From Pseudoscleropodium purum (lineage: Eukaryota; Streptophyta; Bryopsida; Hypnales; Brachytheciaceae), in assembly GCA_963969395.1 (NCBI GenBank), contig OZ017796.1:16246501-16310500 (forward strand): a DNA stretch of 64,000 bases, written 5' to 3'. Positions within the stretch are counted from its first letter, which is position 1. Every line of letters starts with the position of its first letter. A model generated the notes under the pieces. That model was not told the origin of the DNA, searched no databases, and saw nothing but the letters and a program-made list of their open reading frames with translations. This document shows, piece by piece, positions 47,543 through 59,123 of this stretch. Both the position numbers and the translations under genes were made by a program.

Positions 47543-49132
47543 CTAGTCAACAAAAATTACCATCTCCTTGGATGCATCATTCATTTCTACAATATTTTTA
47601 AATTAGACATTTTTTGTCTTTAGCACCCTTACTAGGGTAACAAATGATTTTATATTGGAATTTTTAATAGATCGTTTGTAAACATTTGATGCTTTTAAAG
47701 GGAAAATGCCACTCTAACTCCAAAATCATAACTAAATTCCATAAATCTTTGAAGTATAAATCAACTTGAATTGGATGCTATGTCTATTTCTCTTTCAAAA
47801 AAAATGGATTAGGAAAAACATTTCAAGGTTTGAAACCTCTTTACAAATCCAAGTTAGTGCTAAAAAAAGGTACTTTATGTACATCCTTCTTTACATTGGT
47901 AATAGATGACCATGTCAAATACAAAATAATTTATACCTCCCAACTAACTTGCCAACCATCTAATTATATTATTTGCTATAACCCTATCATTTATCAAAAT
48001 ACACAAAACTATTTTAAGTAAATAATGTCAAGCACAAATGAAATCAATATTGCCATGAAAAATAATTTAGGGTGGTTTAAAAATTAACCCTTAAATTCTC
48101 AACCCTCTACTAAGTAGATGATAAATTTTGTGGAATTTGCTCTTAAGAAGTCTAATTAATTTTCATCAAAAAAACTTCTAAAAAATTGTGCAATATATTA
48201 ATGGAATGAAAAAAAAATTGACTTTTTATGAATCAATGACATTTTGGAGGAGTTACAATTATATTCAATTTATTCTATTAAGTACAAAGTATCACATTTT
48301 TCATTTTCATTGTTTTCAATCTATTTGTTTGTACAAAACCCTAATGACTTTTGCAAAGCTTCTCAAAAGAAACATTGCACATTGATGAAACCTTTTATGT
48401 ACTATTGCATTGCAAGAAGATTCATTAAATTAATTTTTTTAATAAAGCTTAGACTATCTTTAATTTGAGCACTAAGAACGTTTCCACCAAGGGTGATCCC
48501 TATCCCTATCCATATGTATTTCATTCAAATAAGAAAGAAGAGTCCCTCACCAAGGTCATGCATCCCTAAAAATTTAAGGGAGGTAGCGTCCAATTCAGTA
48601 TTGGGCCTCAGGCTTCACATATAGAGAACTCAAATCACCTTGTTGTATATTGAGCAACACTAGTGATGGGGGAAGAGCATTGGTGGGGATGCTCTACTGT
48701 ACAGTAACTCTGTAAGGGGTTCAGTGGATGATTTTCATCAGAGTGACATCGGTGAGGACGGATGATCTGGACGGATGGTTTGATAGGTGAAACCCTAATT
48801 GCAATTCTTCTCTAAAGAGGGCATAGCCGTCCCGTCTGAGCAGATTGTGGCGATGGTTGTGGCGAATCTGTGTATTTGAACGACTTGGAGCAGTCACCGG
48901 TACGGCACTTGTTTTCAAAACGAGCCAAGCGTTGTGTTTCTCATTTACAATTTCTTCCTGTGTTAGGGTTTCTTTTGCGTGGCGAGTTTGTGATTCCTTT
49001 TCTCTAGTATTCTGTGTGCAATTCTTTCGGAGAAGTCTGTCGTAAGTGTGTTTTTTGTCGATTGGGGCTGTAGAATTCGTTACCGTGTGTTGCCAGAAGT
49101 CACAGTGCTAGCATTGGGAGTGTAAGTTAAGG

Positions 49133-49600
49133 ATGGGGCGGACAATGGAGCTTGAACTGGATGATGCTTGCGAACCAGCCACGAATGCCGAACCACCGGT
49201 CGAAGTCGCGGCTGCAGCAGAGATGAGTGGGCCAGACACCCGATCAAATCTTCAGCGCGAAACTTCTGCGTTGTCAGATAATATCATACGAATCATCACA
49301 AGTGGAAACTGGGAAAGCTTACAGCCCAACAGTGGGAGTTCGGTGGAGGTGGGAGGTCATCAGGTTTGTGTATCTTATGATGTGGAGTCAAACGCCGAGT
49401 ATAGAACCTGGGAATGGCAAGGTCATATTCTCCTATATGATTATGAAGAAGAGATGTATGTGCCAGAGTACGTGTATGGAAATTACTTCGAGTCGCTACT
49501 TAGATCCGACTGCCAGTATGAAGATTTCTTAGGGCGACCTCCTTATGGCCTCACTGGGATTATTAACAGGATAGAGAGAGGGTTGAATCGAAGGGAATAA
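49133..49600 (+). CDS. Single-exon plant protein of unknown function (155 residues)
   Basis: One open frame with a 5' leader of several hundred bases of genic composition. The N-terminal 50 residues are acidic and Ala/Pro-rich and probably disordered. The conserved-looking core runs from about residue 50 (ALSDNIIRIITSGNWESLQ), through VGGHQVCVSYD, to the motif TWEWQGHILLYDYEEE and PEYVYGNYFESL near residues 90-125, then a basic amphipathic tail (IINRIERGLNRRE). Small plant proteins with a WEWxGHI...YxPEYxYGNYFE core are familiar to me as uncharacterised proteins in seed plants and mosses, but I cannot assign a function. There is no signal peptide or membrane segment. The start is the first in-frame ATG; a second Met at residue 5 is possible. 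Confidence 0.75.
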   Translation: MGRTMELELDDACEPATNAEPPVEVAAAAEMSGPDTRSNLQRETSALSDNIIRIITSGNWESLQPNSGSSVEVGGHQVCVSYDVESNAEYRTWEWQGHILLYDYEEEMYVPEYVYGNYFESLLRSDCQYEDFLGRPPYGLTGIINRIERGLNRRE

Positions 49601-49989
49601 TAGACTTCCATTGCGAAGACTAGGGGTTTATATGGAAACAATATATAGTGGAATGCTCAATGGGGCCACACTGGATGAGATAAAGTAAATTAAACTGTTC
49701 CAATTTAGAGGGTGAAGAAAATTACATTGCTGTTATACTCTTTGGCATCCCTTCGGGGAAAGCATGAAATGAATGCAATGTTTGGCATGATTCTGTTCCT
49801 TGTGAGTTCCTACCTCTCTGATTTTCATTCACCGGGCAAGTTTAAACCATATGGCAGATGCTATTTTCGAAGCCTGGTCAACGGGTTCTCCATTCTTGTT
49901 TTGTCAGTTGTGCAGCAGTCAGTCCTCAGGACCCCAGCTCGCTATTACAGTGACAGTCTCAATGGAAGGAATTGGCGAAAGGAGTTCAG

Positions 49990-50012
49990 AACGAACGAAC
50001 GAACGAACGTAA
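49990..50012 (+). repeat. GAAC tetranucleotide microsatellite
   Basis: About five copies of GAAC in a row, downstream of the 155-residue gene. Confidence 0.7.
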
Positions 50013-50149
50013 CGGAGTCAGAGCTTGCTTTGGATTACCTGATTTGATTTTGTTCGCTCTACTGGTCTCCAATGTTGGTTCAATTTTTTGCAGATTCTGT
50101 GAATGATGTATTTGGGTGATGATTCGTTTTCTGTTTCTACTCCGAAAAT

Positions 50150-50750
50150 ATCTTCGTGAATGGTTTCAATTTAAGCTCCGAGGGTGCCTTCCTTTAGAAA
50201 AACCTTTCTTCTGTATCTTGGGGTGTATACTTCTGTACTCTACGTTTTCTTGCACTTTCTAAATTAAGAAGTTACAAATTTCGAACTGTTGTCTGATTTT
50301 GACACTCGCAACACTACGTTGGCTAGTCATAAGAAAATTTTAACTATTGTCAAGAGGCATTGCGTTTGGATTTGCAGTCAAGTACGATTATGTTTTCGAT
50401 GTGCCCGATTGAGCTTGTTTTGTCTCCACCCTACCCCTTTTCCGTTGACACTGTAGCTTATGCATTATAGAAAGGCGCACCTTGCTGCTAGGTTTTCTAT
50501 ACTTTGGGTATCTAAGGTCAATGTGTGCCCACTCTTTCAGAGCGTATTTACTGTGTCTCCGGCGTTCCGAAATACCGGAGTTAGGTACAAAGGTTTCAAA
50601 ACATTGCCAACTTGTATTGTGTGACTGAGATACATGGTCAGACCTGGGAACAAATTTTGGTATTGCTTTGTGCGTGTGCTCAATGTTACAAGCTTGTATG
50701 CAGTGGAGACTTGCGTTTTTCATGCTGGTAGAGGCCTCTCCCACGAATAG
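50150..50750 (+). pseudogene. Decayed partial copy of the GH27 (APSE-like) gene, exons 4 to 7
   Basis: The DNA follows the intact gene at 60.2-61.2 kb in the same order and orientation. The words CAAGCTCCGAGGGTG-like at about 50172 and TGGGGTGTA at about 50220 correspond to exon 4. TTTGCAG then TCAAGTACGATTATG at about 50374 matches the acceptor and start of exon 5, which encodes the nucleophile loop. GAGATACATGGTCAGACCTG at about 50628 matches exon 6, and GCGTGTGCTCAATG follows it into intron 6. GCTGGTAGAGG near 50725 recalls exon 7. Intron sequence is kept, so this arose by DNA duplication, not reverse transcription. Deletions and frame changes destroy coding. The ORF on the opposite strand (50388-50744) is a shadow. 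Confidence 0.8.
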
Positions 50751-51235
50751 AGCCTAAGCAAACAAATGAAGAACACAAGAGAACTACACTCTACCCCTTC
50801 CGGAGAGTGACCTGGATGTCAGTGTTGTAAACTATATTCAGAACCAGTATAGCTAACAAAATCATATATTGGACAGGGAACATACTATTCACACATTGTT
50901 TTCAGATTGCAGGTCATGGATTAGAATTATTCCCATCCTGTATTTATGGCTTCAGTTAGACTTTTGACGATGTGTCCTTGTGTTGCTGTTTAGTGTTCAG
51001 TTCAAGGCAGTTTTCAATTAAATTACCTCCAAGTGGGTGGTAAATCAAAATCTGAATATTGGCAGGAGACCGATAGTGGTGGAAGACCTTAGCACAAGTT
51101 AAGTTTAGTTTCGCAGCCGTGGTATTATCTAGCTGTTATCTGACTCCTGAGCTGACATTGCACTAAAGTATTTCATCGAGGTATAGATCTTGTTTCCCGT
51201 CATAATCCGACATTGCACAGAGAACAGATTTCACT

Positions 51236-52860
51236 TTAGGTTTTGGATTGGGTGGAGGCCGCACGTACGCGAGCCCCCTCTGCCACAAATTATGACGTGT
51301 ATGCCTCCCGTGGGAAGATACTAAAGCTCCCATGTCCTAAGTGCAATGGAGACAGTTGCCCTAGGCCATCCACCTTATGAATCATGGATTGACCCCGCCC
51401 AGGTAAGTGCAGACTGGTTCGCAGACTGGAGTATTTGAAGGTCTGGGTCGATCATCCTTTTAGCTACCTAAGGTATGGTACATCTCATACGCGAATTGAC
51501 ATTGTGCGGTTGGATCTCAATCAAAAACACCCTGTTTTCTATGACTACAACGCTTGAGAGATTGTCTCGTCTCTATTAAAATACTGACTTTGTGTGCACT
51601 TGTGACTCAAGGTTACGAAGAGTGGTTTTTGAGAACGTTCTCCCTTACTAGCTCATCTACGATCTGAAAATTCTGAAGTTTAAAAATTACATCTGAGAGC
51701 ACAGGATGTTAAGGAAGAAACGTGAAAACATGTTTTGTGAAAGCAAATTTTTTTTCCAAAAACTCAAGTACTTGGTCTTTCTTCGTAGCAATGCTCTGAA
51801 TATGCATAGATTAATCTATCGAAGTCCTGGTATTGGATTTCACAAGGGACAGGAGTCTAAACACAATACTGTTCTCACTTTTTTGCAATTCAATCTGTTT
51901 CAAGACGCTACTGTGTCAGAGATACAATTTTGGCAACAAATCTGCCCACCGTGATCCGATAGTGATTCTCATATTGATCATCCAGGGCCCTTCAAAGTTC
52001 AAAGAGTCGATCCAGGCAGCTTCTCTCAGATTAAAGCAAACAAGATCTGATCGACTGATTCTATAGAACCCAGGCCGGCTGGTACAATATCAAGCGGTCT
52101 CTGCTAAATTCAAAGTCTAGCATGATACCCAATTATGAATAGTAACCAACTGTTCCGCTCGACGGCATATGGACATCAGTCATCATGTATAACACATTCG
52201 TTTCAATATCCAGGTCGGTCCAATATTCAAATTAACATTCATACGACCCGAAAGGAGAAGTCCAGAAAATGGGGTAAGACGGTGTACCCAGCGCACAGTA
52301 TTACTTAGAAAATAGTGAAAGCCCAGATCGCTCTGTGCTGAGCACGCGGCAGTGTGCCCCCGACGCTGGAGTGTGCAGAAAATTATGCCCATAGAATGTA
52401 AATGAGACAAACAACGCGTATGGGATAAGTGGAGACCTTTTCGGTCCTCATGCGGCCTGCAACTCCCTCACCACGAATGGGCTTCACCCCATGGTCTCTG
52501 GCTGATCACTCTGACTTGCATTACCCTCCTTGCATATGTCCATCCGTGACAACTTACTCGGGACATCACACGAGAACATTGATTGTATTGTAATGGCACT
52601 ATCACTTTCAAGCGCCGCTGCAACAGTCGATCAAATGCAAGAGAATCCAATTAGAAGCTCCAAGTTGACCTACGAACAACAATATATTCAAAGCAGTGAT
52701 ATGCTCTATTCGCGGTGGCTCCCGAGATCTATGCCGTGACATACGAATGATCTATTCTTTCAGCTATCGAAGCAAGTGCTCTAGAGCGCATAAAAATCGA
52801 GTGTTAAAGCTTACGTGTCAAGCTTTTCATTCAATACATTAGAATCAGTAAGCATATGCA
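51236..52860 (+). repeat. Complex repeat, copy R1
   Basis: R1 carries the word series ACGCGAGCCCCCTCTGCCAC, ATTATGACGTGTATGCCTCC, GGAGTATTTGAAGG, CCCTTCAAAG, CAAGATCTGATCGA, GATCGCTCTGTGCTGAGCAC and CGCGGTGGCTCCC. The same series appears in the same order in R2 at 52890-54290, so the two form a diverged tandem duplication. There are no intact frames. The ends are approximate, and I see neither LTR ends nor a transposase. Confidence 0.65.
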
Positions 52861-52889
52861 ATAACGAATAAATTTACGTCTGTCATTAC

Positions 52890-54290
52890 AGAGACTCGCG
52901 CGAACGCGAGCGCCGTCTGCCACAAAATAATGACGTGTATACATCCCGTGAGAAGATACTAGTCACCCCGCCGGAGGTGCAATGGCTCCTATAGGCCATC
53001 CGCCTTCAGCAATGTGGAAAGTCCCGACCCTGTTAGTGTATAGGGTTCGCAGGCGTCTTGGGCTGCGCACATTGGAGTACTTGAAGGGTTGGGTCATCCT
53101 TTGAGACTCCCAAAGCTATGGGACATCGATGTGTAACGATTCCAACATTATACCACTGATAGACTACGTTCGCTCGGATCTCAATCAATAGCCCTCTGTT
53201 TTGCAATTGAATATTGCACAGAGACTGAAACTCCTTTGAACATACATGTTCAAATAGCTCGTCTCTTCTGTAGATGTGACTATGCATAAATTATTAAGTC
53301 CAAGTCTTCCTCTCGGATTTCTCGAAGTACAGTAGGCCAAACTCTTGTGCAACCAGCACTTTGTACATTGAGACTGGTTCTTAACAACATCCAAGACCCT
53401 TCAAAGACTCTATCAAGGCTGCGTCTCTGAGTTTGAATCGAACAAGATCCGATAGATTGCAATGCAGAAGCCACGAGTCCATTCCATCAGTCCATCACCA
53501 TGCCCAACGCTCTGTTGGAATTTCACATAAATTCAGTGTTACGTAACAACTGACAGGCGGAGACTCGAGCGTAGATTTCAAATTACCAAGTCCAACTCGA
53601 TTGGAATCATTTCAGAATCCAGAAGTACAAACCATTCAATTGATCCGTCCGGTTTAGAAATTCACATTGATGGGCCCCGTAAAGGGCCCTCCAAAAAATC
53701 AGGTATGCCGGTGAGTGTACCCAGTGCACGGTATTCTTTAGTAAAAGGCGAAAGAACAGTTCGCTCTGTGCTGAGCACGCAGCAGGCAAAGACCACAATT
53801 TGAGCAGGCAAATTTATACAGGAAGAGTTTGAATGTGTCTACCAACATGTATGGGATAAACGGAGACCCAGTCAGTACATTCAGGGCTATGCCCTGAAGT
53901 CCTGCATAATCTTTATTGCCCACCCTAGTCCCTAGCTGTCTCTCTCGCCACTCTACTTAATTTCACATTCCATTACCTTCAGAAGTGCGGCACACAGCAA
54001 TGACATCATCACTTGCCGCCACTTGAAAAACCGGTATCACCTACTTAAATTTTCTCTACTTCAACTCCACACCCTACAATCGCAACATCACTAACTTACC
54101 TGCAAATAAATCTTTGTGAAAGCTGTGACACGACCTATTCGGTGGCTCCCATCCTAAAGTCTATATAGTGACATCGATCACAATTATTTTTCAAGTGTTC
54201 TAACGGAGAAACTATTCAATCCAAGGACACTGCTGGCCATCAGAATGTTGAAGTTCAACACCGAAGAGTCTCACTTACAGAGTAACCCAA
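52890..54290 (+). repeat. Complex repeat, copy R2
   Basis: It starts near ACGCGAGCGCCGTCTGCCAC and follows R1: AATGACGTGTATACATCCCG, GGAGTACTTGAAGGG, CCCAAAGCTATGGGACATC, CCCTTCAAAG, CAAGATCCGATAGA, TTCGCTCTGTGCTGAGCAC and ATTCGGTGGCTCCC. Spacing between homologous words shrinks from about 1.63 kb at the left to about 1.42 kb at the right, showing deletions in R2 relative to R1. Short ORFs on both strands inside it look accidental. Confidence 0.65.
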
Positions 54291-54871
54291 CCATGTAATG
54301 TTCCGAACACTACTACAGTGAGGAGATCAGTACTACACTACTGTACGTATTGCATTCGATTGCTATGCTGCAGGTGAGACCTCGGAGTGAAGTTCCCACG
54401 AGAATTTGATTCAAAGAGATGATTTCGAGCAAGCATCAAAGCGGGGATGAACGCTTTAAACAGTTTAGTGCTCGCGAATTGTGTTCGAGTATAGTGCTCG
54501 GTGTGCATACGATGCTTCATCACACAAATGAGGAGAAAAACTCACTCTGGAAGGGGTGGGAGTAAGCCCGTTGGACTTTGTTCAACCTAGTTCTCAAATG
54601 TCAGCTGGGTACCCCCCAAACCGCTATTTTTTGTTGCTACTGTGCCTAATTACTATTATTTGACTGGACAAGTTTTCACATTTTCTTGTTGGCAAGTGAA
54701 AGGAGGTTCCAACACTTCAAAGAACTTGGCATTTGGACATTGTATGCAAAAGTTATGAAGGGTCAAAAAAATTTGGTAGAGGTTTTGAGTTTGTTTCTTC
54801 CACATAGGTATATTGTATATTGATTTAGGAGATGTACATTGAGTGGTGATGGCAATTTTTGGGTGCCTACC

Positions 54872-55190
54872 TTCATGCAAGCATCAAGCGATTGTAGGGT
54901 TTTGGTTTTGGTTTTTTACAAAGTGGCAAAGTGGCAACACTAAATGTTATAGTGGTGCTCTAAATTTCAACATTCACCCACATGTTGGATAGAAAATATG
55001 ACATTAGTGCATATTATTTATCTATAATTCTATTTTCATTCACAATTAGGCGATTTCATCCAAATTTTTTTGGTTTGAAGTTTTTTGGTGATTTTCGGCT
55101 CTTTTATTGCCATTTTTTTCTACAGGCTTGGTGCCGGGGACAAAAATTTGGTGCAATTTGACGCTAAATTGCCAGGAAAAAAAACATAGA
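54872..55190 (+). repeat. Interspersed repeat, copy 2 (first copy at 31.29-31.70 kb)
   Basis: Near-identical to 31407-31697 in the same orientation, sharing ACAAAGTGGCAAAGTGGCAA, ATAGAAAATATGAC, TTAGTGCATATTAT and GGTGCAATTTGAC. Differences are scattered substitutions and small indels, as expected of old transposon copies. No family assignment is possible. Confidence 0.7.
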
Positions 55191-55973
55191 GCAATTGTCA
55201 TCATAAAATTAATCATTTCATATAGCAATGTTGATGGCAAGGTCATAATGTGATTGAACACTTGTTAGGAATTTTGCATTTAATAGTACACTAATAATGA
55301 AATAATTGTAGTATTGACAACACTAATTGATTATAAAATGCTATTAGTTCTTATTCATGATGTATATGTTTACCAACTAAGTTTGTAAAGATCTCTCTTC
55401 TTGAATAGTATTGATATCTAAACTCTTGGCAAAAATGTTAATTAAGTGTACAAATTTATAGCATTTTAAAATTAGTTAGTGTGGTAACACTAAATTTCAT
55501 TACTTGCAAACTAAGTAATACATTTGGATTACTAAATTTGGTATTGATTTTTAAAAATAATAATAGAAAATTACTAGAGCAGTGCTAGTACAAGAAATAC
55601 GATTCCAAAACTTAGGACTTAAAAAATTCTCCAAAAGTTAGGAATAAAAATAGGTTTATAGGAAATTTCATCACTTTGATACTTTGATGTTTGTATACAA
55701 AGAAATTTCAGAAAATAATATAAAAAAATAGCCCATTTTCTAGCAAAAGTTAGTTTGCTAATCTGAAGAAGAGTAAAAAAAAATCAGTTCTTGCATTATT
55801 ATAAATGAAATGCATCTTGAGCACAAGTGCAAGATAGGGGGTAAACTATTTTAGAAAAGTCATATGTAAATTTATGCAATCCTTAAAGACAACTTTGGCA
55901 TTAATGAAATTTAAAGGCAAGGGAGGGCCATTTCAGACATGTTTCCTTTGTTGTTCTTGTGGCAATTAAAGAA

Positions 55974-56833
55974 CACAATAGAAGAAAATGAAGGGTTTTG
56001 CAACTACAATGTACAACTCGTTTTGTAGTTGCATAGGATGTTTGCAACTAGGTTACAATGTAGAGCCCGTAGTTGCAATGGATAAATTGCATTGGTTGCA
56101 AACTAGTTGTGAGTTTTTTTGTCATCCAACACCATGCAAAGAACTTCATCCTTATGTGCAACTTGTAGATTTGTAAATTTTTAAATATTAATCTCAATGA
56201 TTTGTAGATTTCAAAATTTCATATCTACTTTTTCTCTAGATTTTAGAATTGGAGATGTACCTTTTTCTAGATTAAATTTTTTCAAAACTACCTTCTTCCT
56301 AGATTTCAAAAATTCAATTTCATAGATTTCAAAATTTCTTTAATTTTAGTTCTTTTTTTATTTCTACCAAATTGTAGAAATCTATGAGCTATAGATATCT
56401 ATAGATCGTTGAAACCTAAAAATTCTATTCACAAAATTCCTTGTATATGACTATAACAACTTACAAGTCTTATATGTTCAATCTAATGGTACTTTTTACA
56501 ATTGATATAGAACAATTAATATATGAAGACAAATGGGAATGAACTTTGAAAGCAACTAGGAAACAACTAGTGTGCAACTAAGAAACAACTCATGTACAAC
56601 TAAGAAACAACTAGTCATTTTACATATGTATGACAGTTGCATGGGACACTAATTGTTTCCTAGTCATTTTTTGCAACTATAGAATGACTCTTTTGCAACT
56701 AAACAATGTATGAATGTCGTAAAATAATTACATTAAATTTAGCACTAATAGAGAAGAAATTAGTCGTATGATAGTTGCATAGGACACTAGTTGCATAGTA
56801 GTCAGTTGTGCTAGGCATGTTTTTCTTCTAGTG
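55974..56833. mobile_element. CACTA-like non-autonomous transposon with AGTTGCA subterminal repeats
   Basis: The right end, read inward, is CACTAGAAGAAAAACATG; the left end is CACAATAGAAGAAAATG. These resemble the CACTACAAGAAAA ends of En/Spm-type elements. Both subterminal zones are crowded with AGTTGCA or its inverse TGCAACT, in both orientations, as expected of transposase-binding subterminal repeats. A run of three units of about 22 bases (GCAACTAGGAAACAACTAGT-like) lies at 56551-56618. Length is 860 bases and there is no transposase. A 3-base target duplication is not evident (GAA left, ACA right), and the left end has a mismatch. Confidence 0.55.
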
Positions 56834-58400
56834 ACATGATGCTGTTAGAAAAAAAAAATTTGTTTAAATTTAAATTTAAAAAAAAATAACGTGGCACTAT
56901 CTCAAACACATTGGACTACAAAGTTTTCAAAGCCTAGGAACTTGCAATTTTCTAGAGCCTCCAAATCTCTTCTAATGATTGCAATTGTTAGAATCTAGTA
57001 TTCTTCCTTGGGCTCAAAACTATAATTAATAAATCGCCAAAATGGCAAATACAACATCCAATTGTAGATTGATAAAACATATAAAGTATTATTGAAATTA
57101 TAAAAAAATTATTAGTCATTTTTTAAAGATTATGAACTTCAATTTTAGATTGTGTAATGCAAAAAATACTATGTTTATGCAAGCTTCTAACTTGAAAATA
57201 GTAAATGGTTGTGTATTTCTTGCAAAGTTGCAATCACCTCCAAAAGTAAAAAGTCTTTTAATTTTTTTATCAAAGAATTCCTCAAGTTCAAAAAAAATGA
57301 TTCTAATTCTTGTTGACATGTGAAATATAAAGCCAGCTTTTGCAAAACTAAATCCCTTCTTAAATTATATGCATTTTGAACATGAGCTAGAGTCTAATAT
57401 TGGTTTTTGATATTCCTACAATAAGTACTAAGGGAAATTTATAGTTTATTTATTGGGTGTCTTAAGAGTACATGCTACAATGAAGGAATATAGATTTTTT
57501 TTCAATGACCAAGAGGTCCAATATGAACTAATTAAGACAATTTAATAATATGAACCATGCTCAAATGCTAATTTACCCACTTTATCTATAGTTACCATAT
57601 TGTAATATTGAAGAATGTTTTGGAATGTTTTGGAATGGATTCAACTACTTTAACAATAAAATCTATTCCAATCAGATGACATAATTTCAATTTTTAGTAT
57701 GACATGACTCAAAGCATGATCGAATAAAAATGACCACTATAAAAGCCAAATTTCTACATGACATTTTTTATATAAGCTACATTTTATAAATGAAATTACC
57801 ATAATTATGATCACATATACAAAATTATTGTTCTATTGTCTACCATAATTTGTGTAATAATCCTAATTTTGCTACAAGAGAAAAAAATTCCTTAAAAAAC
57901 ATTAATCTCAAAAAAGCACATTGATTTCAAAAAAGACAATGATTTGTTCTACTAATATGCAAGACACTAATTTACCAAATCACAAAATTTTAATTAGTAT
58001 AAATTGAAATATTACTATGTTGTACTTTTTACATCCTACTTTCTCCTTTTTGAAGAGACACTAACTTTACACCCTCACTAGAGTAGCCTACCCATTCTTG
58101 ATCCCCCTAGTTTCTTCAATGTAGATTGTTATGTTTCCTATCACCTAGGATTAAGGTAACAACTTGCGCATGGCATGACCACTAAGAGCAACAAAAATGT
58201 TCAAGAGTTGTACATTGAAAGCATAGAATGATAACAACATGTACATTGAGAGCCACAATCATCACTTGCATTGATTTTGTAACCAATTTATGGTTGAAAA
58301 TAGAGTGACCTATACAACCAGAAAAAATTCAACAAAACCTTGACGAAAAAAATTCACAATAATTTTATTCTTGGGCTGAAAAAAATGAAAGAAGTTTCAA

Positions 58401-59123
58401 ATCCTTCTCAAATCTATATTCCTGCACTGGAAAAGATTTTCCCTCAGCCGGCAGCTATGCTCAATTCCTTCAGTGGTTTGGAATGGGTCGTAAGCTTCTA
58501 ATTAACTTACTTAGGACAAATCAGTGTTTTGAGCAATCGTGCAAGGGAAGGATATGTGCAAGGAAGCTGTTAAGCTTAGTCAGTCTATGGAGTTTGCAAC
58601 TTGACGCATCTGTCTTCTTCACGTGTTTTACAATTTTCAATTTGCTTTTTGAGACAGTGTTTTTTGAGAAATCGATCAAATGCGGCAAACCCAACGGATT
58701 CACAGCTTCATTTTTTCACGATGGTGGTGACATTTCCAGAATTTCTGAGTTGTACAGTACAACAATTCTTGAGTATCGGTCCGTCGGAGGTTGTGGATCC
58801 CTTACCAACTTCTGAAAATTTTGTCACGAGTTCCATTTTTTCAATTCATTGCTTCGAAATTGGAATAACTTAGTTCTGTAGTGATGTGTAAATCCCGGAT
58901 TGTGGTTTTGAAGCGTCTATGGCTATGGTCGACGCGTTTGCTTCGTTTTATTTCGACTCTGTTAAATGCATTGCAATTTTCGACTCTTATGTGCAGATTG
59001 GTACCACTGAATGACGGCTGAAATTTCAAGGAATCATCCTTAACTGATCTGGCCATTGGCATTGTGGATTTTTGAAGCTCGGAAGAATAGGAGGGTTGTC
59101 GGAGTAAATTGTACGGAGTGACG
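58401..59123 (+). promoter_or_regulatory. Upstream region and leader of the GH27 gene
   Basis: Composition becomes genic from about 58.4 kb. Overlapping frames (58483-58815, 58601-58873 and antisense ones) do not resemble known proteins and give no signal peptide that joins exon 2. The region is taken as promoter plus 5' leader; no TATA box could be fixed with confidence. Confidence 0.35.

Larger units (their letters stand above)
44322..48720. other. Intergenic region between the ABCC gene and the 155-residue gene
   Basis: There is no gene. The first 500 bases are mixed composition and hold the ABCC 3' untranslated region. An isolated Stowaway-like end is present at about 44806, then a long inverted-ended element at 45017-46540, a MITE at 46687, and a hairpin at 47498 (separate entries). 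A single TTAACCCTTAAA end occurs at about 48086 without a visible partner. Confidence 0.5.
54291..58400. other. AT-rich intergenic region upstream of the GH27 gene
   Basis: There is no gene. It contains the second copy of the 300-base interspersed repeat (54.87-55.19 kb) and a CACTA-like element (55974-56833), listed separately. The remaining DNA from 56.9 to 58.4 kb is AT-rich; the frames near 57.1-57.3 kb on both strands match nothing I know. Confidence 0.5.

Noticed and set aside
50388..50744. A 118-codon frame on the minus strand
   Set aside because: It is antisense to the decayed GH27 fragment, whose plus-strand similarity to exons 4-7 explains the sequence.
57116..57323. A pair of overlapping sense and antisense frames of about 65 codons
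   Set aside because: The frames are mutually antisense in AT-rich DNA, with no similarity to known proteins and no splice context.
58483..58873. Overlapping plus-strand frames just upstream of the GH27 gene, considered as its first exon
   Set aside because: None joins in phase to exon 2. The short exon at 59124-59182 gives a clean signal peptide and correct phase with the acceptor at 59498.
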